Below, one piece after another: positions 45,717-56,819 of a stretch of 64,000 nucleotides of DNA. How positions within the stretch are numbered: position 1 is the stretch's first letter; each line of letters opens with the position of its first letter. This stretch comes from Rhodohalobacter sp. SW132 (GTDB lineage: Bacteria > Bacteroidota > Rhodothermia > Balneolales > Balneolaceae). The stretch spans positions 868,001 through 932,000 of the forward strand of contig NZ_QUOK01000001.1 in the NCBI RefSeq assembly GCF_003390325.1. Reading direction: 5' to 3'. Position numbers and translations under genes: made by a program. The notes beneath the pieces are model-generated. The model searched no databases and had not been told where the DNA came from. It saw only the letters and a program-made list of their open reading frames with translations.

Positions 45717-47639
45717 TTACCCTACAAAAATACCCAGCCTTTTTCGTACTTCCTTCACAATCCCATCCGGCCCAAGTCCCACTTCGTCGTGCAGTTCTCT
45801 TTGGGTGCCGTGTTCGATGATGGTATCGGGTGTACCCATTATTTTTACAGGAACGCCCACACCTTTCTCTGCCACATATTCTGCCACGGCTGACCCAAAT
45901 CCGCCGAGCTTTGTACCATCTTCAATGGTGATGATCTGATCGTATCTGGCGAGTACATAATCGATCATCTCCGTATCCAGCGGTTTGGCGTAGCGCATAT
46001 CAAAGTGGCCGGTTTCAATGCCTTCTGCAGCGAGTGTATTGGTGGCTTCAGACACATAGTTACCGATCGGCCCGAAACTGAGTACCGCTACTTTTCCACC
46101 TTCCCGGATAACCCTTCCTTTTCCGATTTCCGTTTTCTTGAATTCCTCACGGACCTCCATACCGGTTGAGCGGCCCCGGGGATAGCGGATTGCCCAGGCG
46201 GCATTTTCATATTCAGACGCCGTGTACATCATATCACGAAGATCCTGCTCATCCATCGGGGAGGATACAATCAGGTTAGGCACCGCCCTCAAATAACTTA
46301 CATCATAAAGACCGTGATGCGTTGGCCCGTCAGCGCCCACAAGTCCGGCACGATCAATACAGAAAACAACAGGAAGATTTTGGATCGCCACGTCGTGAAT
46401 TACCTGGTCGTAGGCGCGCTGTAAAAATGTGGAATAAAGTGCAGCAAAAGCTTTTTTCCCCTCTGCTGCAAGTCCGGCCGCAAACGTAACGGCGTGCTGC
46501 TCGGCAATACCTACATCAAACGCTCGATCCGGAAATGTTTTCATCATCGGCCAGAGGCTCGATCCGCTGGGCATAGCGGGTGTCATCGCCACAATATTTT
46601 CGTTTTTCGCCGCAAGCTCAACAAGTGCTTCACCAAATACATCCTGGTACTTCGGCGGCTGATTGCTGCTTGTGGTTTTTTGGGGCAGCGATTTGCCGGT
46701 AATCTTATCAAACGGACTGCTCTGCGCGTGCCATTTGGTCTGTTCGCGTTCTGCAGGGGCAAACCCTTTCCCTTTCACGGTAACAATGTGCAACAGTTTC
46801 GGCCCGGATACGGTTCTGAGATCTTCAAGATGGCGACGGAGTGCATCCACGTTATGGCCGTCTACCGGACCATAATATTTAAATCCAAGTGCCTGGAAGA
46901 GTGCTCCGGGGGTAATTGCAGCAGTAGCGGCGCGTTCCAGTTTTGATGCAACTTTCCGCATCTTTTCACCCGCGCCTTTCAGGTGCCCGAGAAGATCATA
47001 AATCTCGTCACGCAGCTTGTTAAATGTCTTCGTGGTAGTGATTTCTGCCAGATACTCTTTCAAGGCTCCTACATTCGGGTCGATCGACATATTGTTGTCG
47101 TTCAACACTACGAGCATGTCCGATTTGAGAGCACCGGCGTTGTTCATCGCTTCAAATGCCATTCCGCCCGTCATGGCACCGTCACCAATTACAGAAACAA
47201 TTTTTTTGCCTGATTTATCAAGATCGCGGGCAATTGCCATTCCGAGCCCGGCAGAGATCGATGTACTGGAGTGACCCACACCAAACGCATCATACTCACT
47301 TTCGGAGCGGTTGGGAAAACCTGACAGGCCTTTATATTTTCGATTTGTATAAAAATCCTCGCGCCGCCCCGTTAAAATCTTATGTCCGTATGCCTGGTGA
47401 CCCACATCCCAGATCAGCTTATCGGTTGGTGTGTTGTACGTGTAATGAAGGGCAACCGTGAGCTCAATCACACCCAGGCTGGCACCAAAATGGCCTCCAT
47501 AGACTGATACCGTATCAATGATAAACTCACGTAGTTCATCGCACAGATCCTGAAGTTGTTCAGGTTTCAGCTTTTTCAGATCATCAGGAGAGTTGATCTT
47601 GCCAAGCAATGGGCCCGGAACCGGTTTGTAGCTTTCCAT
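45717..47639 (-). CDS. dxs: 1-deoxy-D-xylulose-5-phosphate synthase
   Basis: First enzyme of the MEP isoprenoid pathway; joins pyruvate and glyceraldehyde 3-phosphate with thiamine diphosphate. The 640-aa protein shows GGHFGASLGVIELTVALHY, WDVGHQAYGHKILTGR, the ThDP motif GDGAMTGGMAFEAMNNAG ... NDNNMSIDPNVG, GIAEQHAVTFAAGLAAEG and DRAGLVGADGPTHHGLYD. The length is usual. The xseB gene lies 11 bp upstream on the same strand, a common linkage. Confidence 0.98.
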   Translation of the reverse strand: MESYKPVPGPLLGKINSPDDLKKLKPEQLQDLCDELREFIIDTVSVYGGHFGASLGVIELTVALHYTYNTPTDKLIWDVGHQAYGHKILTGRREDFYTNRKYKGLSGFPNRSESEYDAFGVGHSSTSISAGLGMAIARDLDKSGKKIVSVIGDGAMTGGMAFEAMNNAGALKSDMLVVLNDNNMSIDPNVGALKEYLAEITTTKTFNKLRDEIYDLLGHLKGAGEKMRKVASKLERAATAAITPGALFQALGFKYYGPVDGHNVDALRRHLEDLRTVSGPKLLHIVTVKGKGFAPAEREQTKWHAQSSPFDKITGKSLPQKTTSSNQPPKYQDVFGEALVELAAKNENIVAMTPAMPSGSSLWPMMKTFPDRAFDVGIAEQHAVTFAAGLAAEGKKAFAALYSTFLQRAYDQVIHDVAIQNLPVVFCIDRAGLVGADGPTHHGLYDVSYLRAVPNLIVSSPMDEQDLRDMMYTASEYENAAWAIRYPRGRSTGMEVREEFKKTEIGKGRVIREGGKVAVLSFGPIGNYVSEATNTLAAEGIETGHFDMRYAKPLDTEMIDYVLARYDQIITIEDGTKLGGFGSAVAEYVAEKGVGVPVKIMGTPDTIIEHGTQRELHDEVGLGPDGIVKEVRKRLGIFVG

Positions 47640-47650
47640 ATATGGGGTCT

Positions 47651-47848
47651 TTATTTCTTCTTCTCGATCTCCTCGATCTTTAACTCTGCGCTTTCCAGCG
47701 TTGCACTGCAGATTTTGGAGAGTTTTAAGCCTTCTTCGTAAAGTTTAACGGATTCTTCGAGTGTTATCTCCTCGTCATCCAGCTTTTCGACTATGGCTTC
47801 CAATTGTGTTAAAGCTTCTTCAAAGCTCGGGCGTTCCGCTTCGTTCAT
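47651..47848 (-). CDS. xseB: Exodeoxyribonuclease VII small subunit
   Basis: A 65-aa, mostly helical protein with the family core SFEEALTQLEAIVEKLDDEE and ITLEESVKLYEEGLKLSKIC. It forms ExoVII with the large XseA subunit, which degrades single-stranded DNA. No xseA gene is in the window. It sits 37 bp after the end of the comEC gene and just before dxs. Confidence 0.93.
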   Translation of the reverse strand: MNEAERPSFEEALTQLEAIVEKLDDEEITLEESVKLYEEGLKLSKICSATLESAELKIEEIEKKK

Positions 47849-47885
47849 TTATTCTGTTTGTGAGACTCTTCCGGCAGGCGGGATT

Positions 47886-50333
47886 TCATTTGAGAACCGC
47901 AGATACCTTTTGTTTTATTTCTTTTTTTCTGATCTGTTCACCATCCGAACTAAATATAAGGGCTCCCGACAGGCTTGTGAAATATTTTTTTGCCCCGGCC
48001 TGTTTAACGTTTAACACTGCATCCCGATTTGGATGACTGAAACGGTTGTGAAAGGCTACAGACGTGACCGCAATTTCAGGTCGCACCTGCTCGATAAAGA
48101 TGGGTGTGGAGCTTGTCCGGCTTCCGTGGTGGCCGGTTTTCAGCCAGTTAACATCAAGAAAATCTCCATATCTTTCAGCCAGTTGCCTCTCCTGGTTTAC
48201 TTCCGCATCGCCTGTAAATAGAAATGACGTTTCTCCATATTGCAACCTAAATGAAAGTGAATGGTTATTAGGATTGCGATCCGGCGGCACATCTTTTTCC
48301 GGGCCCAACACAAAGATCCGTGTCAGCGGGTCAAGTTCGATCATATCGCCTGATAAAACATCAACTATCGGAATTTCTAATTCGTCAGCCAGCCGGTTAT
48401 ACGTTTCATACAACCTTGAATCATACGGGTAATCACTGTGATATATTGCGTCAATCGGAAAATGGCGCATTAGTGAGGGTAATCCGCCTATGTGATCAGC
48501 GTGAGGGTGAGATAAAATTACACCATCCAGTTTTCTGATTCCATAATGTTCGAGGAAAGGAATAAGCACTCTTTCCCCGCTGTTTCCCATCGGGTTCCAT
48601 CTGCCGGCATCCACAAAATAATGCCTGCCCCCCGGCGTCTGTATATGTACGGCATCCCCCTGCCCCACATCAAGTACGGTAACAATCAGTTCCGGTGTGG
48701 AGGTTTTTACTTTGATTTTCTCTATCAAAAATAAATTGATGGAGAGCAGCAGCAGAATCAGCATTTTCCATCGTACGCTGGGATATTTTATTCCTGCACA
48801 GCCCAAAATTCCTGTTATCCATATCATAAACAGCCATATTGATGGATTTTCGATCGATACATATCCCGTCAATTCATCTCCGAAAAAGAACGCTACCGAA
48901 CCGATCCACTGCAACACCCATTGTACCGGCACGATCATCCACTCCGATATGCCCGGCAGCACGCCGTACAAAAAAGAGCCTGCCAGGCCAACCGGCACTG
49001 CGATAGACAGAAGAGGTACAACGGCTGCATTTGCGGCAGGACCGGCAAAAGAAAACTCTCCAAAATAGAGCGCCAGAATTGGTAACAAACCCAGTTGTAC
49101 AATCACCGATATCCATATCACAGATAATAATCCGCCTTTCCAGGTATACCGGATTTTGAGCGGGATTAACTTTTGTGCTTCCGGCATAATCAGCAAAATG
49201 ATCATTACAGCAGAGAATGAAAGTTGAAAACCTACATCAAAAAGTTGTGAGGGCTGTATAATCAACAGAATAATGGCGGCTACGGCAAGCAGATTCACCG
49301 AGTGGCGCAGTTTGTGATACAGTTTTCCATACGTGAGCAGCCACGCCATGATGGATGCCCTGCATACGGAAGCGCTGAACCCGGTTAACCCGGCATAGCC
49401 GATCAGAAGCAGAGTCATTGCAATCAGTCCGCATAATTTCCCCCATTTCCATCTCCAAAACCAGGGAATCAACAGCCAGAACGGAGCAATGATAAACCCT
49501 ACATGCATCCCGGAAACCGCCATGATATGCGAAAGGCCGGATCGTGAAAACGAAAGCCTTTCTTCATTGGTAAGCTCCTCTTTGTAGCCAATCATAAGCG
49601 CTTTTGCCAGGGGAGCACGTTCCGCATCAAACATCCGGTCGATATTTCCCTGAACATAGCTTCGAATCCCCTCCCATCCTATACGACGGTTTTCGCTTAT
49701 GCTGTGAATCGCCTCAATTTCACCATGACTGGTTATACCCCGACCATGCAGCCACCCACCGTAATCAAAATCATGCGGATTCCGAACTTCTGGAAATGCA
49801 TAAAGCCGGACATCCGCAACAACCATCGTGCCCGGTGTTAATTTAGTGGTATCCTCATCACTTCCATACAGCCTGATTTTGTACGATTCATACCACAAAG
49901 CGCCTTCTGGAAGAACGGTTTTTGATACGCTGGCTTCATAAACATCTCGTCCTGACTGGCTTCTTCCGCCTGACTTAATTTTTGCACTCACCTGAACCGT
50001 TTCCCATTCGTAGAGCGTCAGCGGATCGGATTTTGTAATGGTTTGATGTAACCTTTCCTGAGACACCTGGTACATCCCCGCACCGAAGAGAACAACCATC
50101 ACCAGGTAAAAAAGCGTGCAAACCGTTGATCTCCAGACCGTTAACTTTCTGGAAAGCAACAGTTCCGCGCCTATCCACATAAAACAGGCAGTGGTGAATA
50201 CGCCGAGTGTTTGCCATAGGGTGAGGCTATCGCCCCAGAAATATGCAGCGATGATTCCTGCTATCATCAGCAGAACAATTCTCAGTGCCGGCAGTGACGC
50301 GAAAGGAAATTGATATGTAGTACTGGAATCCAT
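47886..50333 (-). CDS. comEC: ComEC/Rec2-family DNA-uptake channel
   Basis: Inner-membrane channel for single-stranded DNA in natural transformation, 815 aa from ATG 50333 (a GTG at 50363 would add 10 residues). It has N-terminal helices and a DUF4131-like segment. The competence domain follows (LSRSGLSHIMAVSGMHVGFI, GFSASVCRASIMAWLLTYGK). The C-terminal metallo-beta-lactamase-like domain has VTVLDVGQGDAVHIQTPGGR, ILSHPHADHIGGLPSL and WLKTGHHGSRTSSTP. All three domains are complete, so the protein seems functional. No other competence gene is here. Confidence 0.94.
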   Translation of the reverse strand: MDSSTTYQFPFASLPALRIVLLMIAGIIAAYFWGDSLTLWQTLGVFTTACFMWIGAELLLSRKLTVWRSTVCTLFYLVMVVLFGAGMYQVSQERLHQTITKSDPLTLYEWETVQVSAKIKSGGRSQSGRDVYEASVSKTVLPEGALWYESYKIRLYGSDEDTTKLTPGTMVVADVRLYAFPEVRNPHDFDYGGWLHGRGITSHGEIEAIHSISENRRIGWEGIRSYVQGNIDRMFDAERAPLAKALMIGYKEELTNEERLSFSRSGLSHIMAVSGMHVGFIIAPFWLLIPWFWRWKWGKLCGLIAMTLLLIGYAGLTGFSASVCRASIMAWLLTYGKLYHKLRHSVNLLAVAAIILLIIQPSQLFDVGFQLSFSAVMIILLIMPEAQKLIPLKIRYTWKGGLLSVIWISVIVQLGLLPILALYFGEFSFAGPAANAAVVPLLSIAVPVGLAGSFLYGVLPGISEWMIVPVQWVLQWIGSVAFFFGDELTGYVSIENPSIWLFMIWITGILGCAGIKYPSVRWKMLILLLLSINLFLIEKIKVKTSTPELIVTVLDVGQGDAVHIQTPGGRHYFVDAGRWNPMGNSGERVLIPFLEHYGIRKLDGVILSHPHADHIGGLPSLMRHFPIDAIYHSDYPYDSRLYETYNRLADELEIPIVDVLSGDMIELDPLTRIFVLGPEKDVPPDRNPNNHSLSFRLQYGETSFLFTGDAEVNQERQLAERYGDFLDVNWLKTGHHGSRTSSTPIFIEQVRPEIAVTSVAFHNRFSHPNRDAVLNVKQAGAKKYFTSLSGALIFSSDGEQIRKKEIKQKVSAVLK

Positions 50334-50462
50334 TAACTGTATGACCCAAAACCGGGGGATCACTTACAGTTTTTTTTCAGAATAGATAGAAAAGCTGGTG
50401 TTGTAAGAGTGGTGAGCAAAAAAAAGTCCCCTCCCCGAAGGAATCGGGACCAAGTGTGACTT

Positions 50463-50668
50463 GGGAGGCTGTGAAAAAATACGGAAACAAATTTCGATTC
50501 AGTTAACCTTTTAAGGCAAATAGATTTATGTCGAAGCTCCCCTCCATATCAAGTCCCGTCAGGGCGCGATAGGGAGGGGACGGGAGTGGGTCAGAAAGAC
50601 TGGTAGTGTTGAAATTGACAGAAACCTTAAATTAATTAGGTGCATTTTCTTTGGAAATCTATTTCCTC
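50463..50668. mobile_element. MITE-like element (family A), copy 2, inverted and diverged
   Basis: Matches the element at 36453-36668 in reverse orientation over its whole length, including GTCAGGGCGCGATAGGGAGG and the segment TGCATTTTCTTTGGAAA. The ends are eroded: GGGAGGCTGTGA on the left and only TTTCCTC on the right, so it is older than the perfect copy. Confidence 0.75.
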
Positions 50669-50820
50669 ACCCCCTCTTGAGAGGGGATTTAGGGGTGTGT
50701 TCACCGTAGCCTCGATCAAAACCGGTTTCGCATTTTGGCTCATGTCCCTATCAACACACCCCTCGGTTTGAAAATCTGCGTTCCGCAGTTTTCAAAACCA
50801 TTTCCCCTCTCAAGAGGGGA
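50669..50820. repeat. Palindromic repeat C
   Basis: About 150 bp: ACCCCCTCTTGAGAGGGGAT at the left, TTTCCCCTCTCAAGAGGGGA at the right, with inner pair GGGGTGTGTT / AACACACCCC. Both ends are themselves palindromes (CCCCTCTTGAGAGGGG). It is a hairpin-rich non-coding unit next to MITE copy 2. Confidence 0.7.
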
Positions 50821-50888
50821 TTTTTCTTCAATATTCCTACGGCAAGCGTGCATTCTTGAAGAAAGAGCACGATTTAATCCCAACCCGG

Positions 50889-51341
50889 CTACTCTTCCTC
50901 TTTTACTCCCAGCTTTTTGCAGATTTCTGCAAGCGTGTTTTTCTCCTCTTCGCTAAGTACGGAGAACTCCTCTTTAATTTTTTCAAGGTGTTTTGGGAAA
51001 AAATCGGCAATAAACTTTTCGCCGCTTTCCGTGAGATGAATTAATACTGCGCGGCGGTCATTCGGGTCTTTCTGTCGCTCCACGTGGCCGCATCGCTCCA
51101 GGTTGTCGATCACCATGGTAATATTTCCACCGCTTTTCAGAAGTTTTTCACCGATCGTGCGCTGGTTAAGCGGCCCGAGATGATGAAGCACTTCAAGCAC
51201 ACCAAACTGGCTGACGGTCAGGTCGGCTTCGGCAAGGTGCCGGTTAAGCCGGTTGTTCAGAGATTCTGTGGAACGCATCAATTTTATGAATGCATTCAGT
51301 GTGTTCTCTTCACTTTTATTTCCTTTAAAGTGTGTGCCCAT
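50889..51341 (-). CDS. MarR-family transcriptional regulator
   Basis: Winged-helix repressor of 150 aa: helix LMRSTESLNNRLNRHLAEAD, LTVSQFGVLEVLHHLGPLNQ, recognition region TIGEKLLKSGGNITMVIDNL and wing RQKDPNDRRAVLIHLTESG. MarR proteins sense phenolics, oxidants or antibiotics and control neighbouring genes. No obvious target gene is adjacent, so it may act elsewhere. It is downstream of tyrS on the same strand. Confidence 0.93.
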   Translation of the reverse strand: MGTHFKGNKSEENTLNAFIKLMRSTESLNNRLNRHLAEADLTVSQFGVLEVLHHLGPLNQRTIGEKLLKSGGNITMVIDNLERCGHVERQKDPNDRRAVLIHLTESGEKFIADFFPKHLEKIKEEFSVLSEEEKNTLAEICKKLGVKEEE

Positions 51342-51405
51342 CTTTTTAAAATTTAAATAGTTATGGCAGACAATATCGGCAATTCAATATACATATTGAA
51401 GTGTA

Positions 51406-52620
51406 TTACTGACTAATTAATTTTGCGAATTTTCGCTTACCTACCTTCAGGTTCAGCGTTTCACCTTCTGAAAACGTGATTTCATGGTTGATATCATCCA
51501 CTTTTTCATCGTTGATGCTTACCCCGCCCTGTTTGATCATACGCTTGGTTTCGCCGTTGCTCTGAGTCATCCCGGCATCAGATATAATATCGAGTAAGCG
51601 GTGAGTTGTTCCCGCATCGAATGTAATCTCCGGTGCGTCATCCGGCACTTCTTTGTTGATGACTGTCTGTTCAAAATGTTTCCTTGCAGCTTTTGCCGCT
51701 TTTTCACCATGGTACATCCGGGTAATTGTAAACGCCAGATCGTGTTTTGTATTCCGCGGATCTTTGGCAACTTTATCGAGAATGGATGGTAACTCATCCG
51801 TCGGCAGATCGGTAACAAGCTCGAAGTAGCGGTAAATCAGGTTATCAGGAATAGAAAGCACTTTTCCGTACATATCATTCGGCTCCTCGCTGATCCCGAT
51901 GTAGTTATCATACGACTTACTCATCTTCAGCGTGCCGTCTGTACCTTCCAGAAGCGGCATCATGAGGCAAACCTGGGGATCCTGACCATCAATTCGCTGC
52001 AGATCACGCCCGACAAGCAGGTTGAATTTCTGATCGGTTCCGCCAAGTTCCACATCTGATTTTAAGTGAACGGAATCCTGCCCCTGTGCCAGCGGGTAGA
52101 GAAATTCGTGGAGTGAAATCGGCTCGTTATTGTTAAATCGCTTTGAAAAATCATCCCGCTCAATCATCCGGGCAACGGTAAGTTTTGAGCTCAACTTGAT
52201 TACGCCTTCAAATGAAATCGGCCCCAGCCAGTCGGCGTTGTATACGATTTCGGTTTTTTCACGATCCAGAATTTTACCGGCCTGGTCGAGGTACGTTTTG
52301 GCATTTTCCTTAATATCCTCTGCTGAAAGCGATGGGCGGGTTTTGTTTTGGCCGGTCGGATCGCCGATCAGTGCAGTAAAATCCCCGATAATCAGAATAA
52401 TATGATGCCCCAAATCCTGGAACTGACGCATTTTTCTAAGGATCACTGAATGACCGAGGTGGAGGTCGGGGCGGGTGGGATCACAGCCCAGTTTAATTCT
52501 TAGCGGCTTTTCTGTTTTACGCGATTTTTTCAGTTTTTCAACCAGTTCCGGTTCCGGTACAATTTCAACGGTTCCGCGTTTAATCACCTCAAGCTGTTCT
52601 TCTACTGTAGGAAAACTCAT
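51406..52620 (-). CDS. tyrS: Tyrosyl-tRNA synthetase
   Basis: Class I aminoacyl-tRNA synthetase that charges tRNA-Tyr, 404 aa. The HIGH-type motif is PTRPDLHLGHSVILRK and the KMSKS motif is LKMSKSYDNYIGISEEP. GGTDQKFNLLVGRDLQ lines the site. A C-terminal S4 domain (MIKQGGVSINDEKVDDINHE) binds the tRNA. It belongs to the shorter TyrZ-like type. The stop of the cvpA gene overlaps the start by 4 bp (ATGA), so the genes are coupled. Confidence 0.97.
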   Translation of the reverse strand: MSFPTVEEQLEVIKRGTVEIVPEPELVEKLKKSRKTEKPLRIKLGCDPTRPDLHLGHSVILRKMRQFQDLGHHIILIIGDFTALIGDPTGQNKTRPSLSAEDIKENAKTYLDQAGKILDREKTEIVYNADWLGPISFEGVIKLSSKLTVARMIERDDFSKRFNNNEPISLHEFLYPLAQGQDSVHLKSDVELGGTDQKFNLLVGRDLQRIDGQDPQVCLMMPLLEGTDGTLKMSKSYDNYIGISEEPNDMYGKVLSIPDNLIYRYFELVTDLPTDELPSILDKVAKDPRNTKHDLAFTITRMYHGEKAAKAARKHFEQTVINKEVPDDAPEITFDAGTTHRLLDIISDAGMTQSNGETKRMIKQGGVSINDEKVDDINHEITFSEGETLNLKVGKRKFAKLISQ

Positions 52621-53180
52621 AAATCTAACTGTTCAAAAAATGGATTGTTTCGGATTGGGTTATCCTCCTGAATGGCTGATTCAAGAGTATCAATAAAATT
52701 TTCGATTCCCGGCACAACAGCAGCGATCATGTTATAAGCTGCAGGAGCGAGAGAAATGACAACCGGATAGGTTAGCGATTCATTTCGTGTTTCTTCTGCC
52801 GGCATATTAAAACCTGCAAAAAGCCACAAAAAAGCACTGATAACGATAGCTGATTTCAACGCTCCAAACAAAAGCCCGGCAAGACGGTTGATAAAATTCA
52901 GGCGGATCATCTCCAGAAACCTTTTTGCCGCGTAACCAATTGCCTGCACAATGGCGATCGTACCGATAAAAAGGATCAGCCCGGCGATAATGGTGGGAGT
53001 ATCTCCCCCATCAAAAAGGGGGGCGATGATGTCGGACACTGGTTTCATGTAGGCAAACGTCACAAATACGGCAAGAATTATCCCGGCAATGCCAAGAACC
53101 TCCTGTATAAATCCTGCGGTAAACCCTTTGTAGGCAAAGTAGGCAACCGGCAGAATAATCAGAAAGTCGAGGACATTCAT
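52617..53180 (-). CDS. CvpA-family membrane protein
   Basis: A 187-aa inner-membrane protein with four helices, beginning FLIILPVAYFAYKGFTAGF and including AGIILAVFVTFAYMKPVS and AGLLFGALKSAIVISAFLWL. CvpA proteins are linked to colicin V production and membrane stress, though the molecular role is unsettled. It lies between yqeY (4 bp upstream) and tyrS (4-bp overlap), a typical tight cluster. Confidence 0.9.
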   Translation of the reverse strand: MNVLDFLIILPVAYFAYKGFTAGFIQEVLGIAGIILAVFVTFAYMKPVSDIIAPLFDGGDTPTIIAGLILFIGTIAIVQAIGYAAKRFLEMIRLNFINRLAGLLFGALKSAIVISAFLWLFAGFNMPAEETRNESLTYPVVISLAPAAYNMIAAVVPGIENFIDTLESAIQEDNPIRNNPFFEQLDL

Positions 53181-53184
53181 ACGG

Positions 53185-53640
53185 TCAGGATAGTTCCTCT
53201 TTTACAACTTTACTCACTACTGATCCTTCGGCTTTTCCTTTCAGTTTACCCATCATCACGCCCATTACTTTGCCCATGTCGGCCATGGATGATGCGCCCA
53301 TACTTTCAATTTGGTCTTTTACTTCAGCACGAACTTCTTCTTCGCTCATCATTTTTGGCAGAAACTCTTCAATAATTTCCAGCTCGGCTTTCTCTTTTTC
53401 TGCGAGATCGCCCCTTCCGCCATCTTCAAACTGCTCGATCGATTCTTTACGCTGTTTTGCCGCTTTCATAAGCACTTCAATAACCTGCTCATCAGAAAGC
53501 TCAGCTTCGCCATCTTTTCGTTCGCTGATCTCCTTTTCAAGAATTTTAGCCTTTAGTGACCTCAGTACCCTGAGCCGGTCGGCCTCTTTCTGCTTCATTG
53601 CGGTTTTAAGATCATCCAGAATCGATTGTTTGATACTCAT
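53185..53640 (-). CDS. GatB/YqeY domain protein
   Basis: A 151-aa helical protein: IKQSILDDLKTAMKQKEADR, LRVLRSLKAKILEKEIS, IEEFLPKMMSEEEVRAEVKD and MADMGKVMGVMMGKLKGKAE. The YqeY family shares the tail domain of the GatB amidotransferase and may bind tRNA, but its role is unproven. First gene of the yqeY-cvpA-tyrS cluster. Confidence 0.93.
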   Translation of the reverse strand: MSIKQSILDDLKTAMKQKEADRLRVLRSLKAKILEKEISERKDGEAELSDEQVIEVLMKAAKQRKESIEQFEDGGRGDLAEKEKAELEIIEEFLPKMMSEEEVRAEVKDQIESMGASSMADMGKVMGVMMGKLKGKAEGSVVSKVVKEELS

Positions 53641-53781
53641 AACTGATGTTGTTTTGATTGAAGATATCGTTCAGGAAACAAAAATTCTGAATCCGTTCCA
53701 AAATGGATTCACATAATAGTAATCATTTCCTGCTTTGTATATGATAAAAGCTTCACTCCGCCTGATTGATAACAGATGCAC

Positions 53782-53824
53782 AAAAAAAAAGGCTCCACTC
53801 CGTAATGTACGGAATGCAACCTTT
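53782..53824 (-). terminator. Intrinsic terminator of the rpmB-rpmG-DUF4295 operon
   Basis: On the minus strand, AAAGGTTGCATTCCGTAC and GGAGTGGAGCCTTT form a stem with small mismatches, followed by nine T. It lies about 32 bases past the DUF4295 stop. Confidence 0.85.
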
Positions 53825-53855
53825 ACAATTTGTTTGTAAAACCGTTTATCCCTGA

Positions 53856-54023
53856 TTACTTATTGTTCTGGATATACTCTTTTACATTGTCCTGGTCCAT
53901 CATCACTTCTTTATAAGCGTATTTACCACGCTCATTTTTTGTAGCAATAATCACCTTAGCCATCTTACGCTGAGCATCTTTCAGCGCTTGTGCTTCTTCA
54001 CCAAATGCCTGTTTCTTAGCCAT
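53856..54023 (-). CDS. DUF4295 small protein of the ribosomal-protein operon
   Basis: A 55-aa basic protein found by translating the gap: MAKKQAFGEEAQALKDAQRK, MAKVIIATKNERGKYAYKEV, then MMDQDNVKEYIQNNK. This is the DUF4295 family, which in Bacteroidota follows rpmB and rpmG. A ribosome-linked role is inferred from context. It starts 10 bp after the rpmG stop. Confidence 0.92.
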   Translation of the reverse strand: MAKKQAFGEEAQALKDAQRKMAKVIIATKNERGKYAYKEVMMDQDNVKEYIQNNK

Positions 54024-54033
54024 AACTTAGCCC

Positions 54034-54198
54034 TTATTTGATTTCTTTATGCATGGTGTGCTTTCGCAGCACCGGGTTATATTTTTTCAGTTCAATACGC
54101 TCGGTGGTATTTCGCCGGTTTTTAGTAGTTACATACCGTGAGCTGCCCGGTTTTTCGGTGCATTCGAGTATAACCTGTATACGATTGCCTTTTGCCAT
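54034..54198 (-). CDS. rpmG: 50S ribosomal protein L33
   Basis: A 54-aa protein read from the gap: [54 protein letters not shown]. It is the L33 family in its Cys-poor form (one Cys, so no zinc ribbon). Part of the large ribosomal subunit near the E site. It starts 3 bp after the rpmB stop. Confidence 0.97.
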   Translation of the reverse strand: MAKGNRIQVILECTEKPGSSRYVTTKNRRNTTERIELKKYNPVLRKHTMHKEIK

Positions 54199-54201
54199 AA
54201 T

Positions 54202-54447
54202 TTATACCTCTTTTAGTAAAGTACCTTTCTTTCTTGCATCCTCAAGCACAGCAGAAATTCCCTTCTTATTGATTGTGCGCAGAGTTTTTGCCGATACTTT
54301 TAACGTTACCCAACGATCCTCTTCAGGAATAAAAAATCTTCTTTTCTGAAGGTTCAGCTGAAATTTGTGCTTCGTTTTATTGTTGGATTTGGAAGACCTG
54401 TAACCGTTCAGTGCACCCTTCCCTGTAATATCATCCTTTCTTGCCAT
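54202..54447 (-). CDS. rpmB: 50S ribosomal protein L28
   Basis: An 81-aa basic protein: MARKDDITGKGALNGYRSSK, SNNKTKHKFQLNLQKRRFFI, WVTLKVSAKTLRTINKKGI. It belongs to the L28 family and begins the three-gene cluster. The promoter should lie in 54448-54500, divergent from gyrB. Confidence 0.96.
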   Translation of the reverse strand: MARKDDITGKGALNGYRSSKSNNKTKHKFQLNLQKRRFFIPEEDRWVTLKVSAKTLRTINKKGISAVLEDARKKGTLLKEV

Positions 54448-56771
<2,324 letters not shown>

Positions 56772-56819
56772 CCCATACTTCAAACAGAAATACGTTTACC
56801 TTTAATCCAGTTTTCATAG

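Larger units (their letters stand above)
50334..50888. other. Repeat-filled intergenic region between comEC and MarR genes
   Basis: Contains MITE copy 2 (50463-50668) directly followed by palindromic repeat C (50669-50820), and a short C/G-rich piece at 50427-50465. No gene is seen. The promoter of comEC should lie near 50340-50460. Confidence 0.6.

Noticed and set aside
50427-50820. CRISPR-like regular repeats
   Set aside because: The repeats are palindromic pairs of one element, not regularly spaced units with unique spacers, and there is no cas gene.
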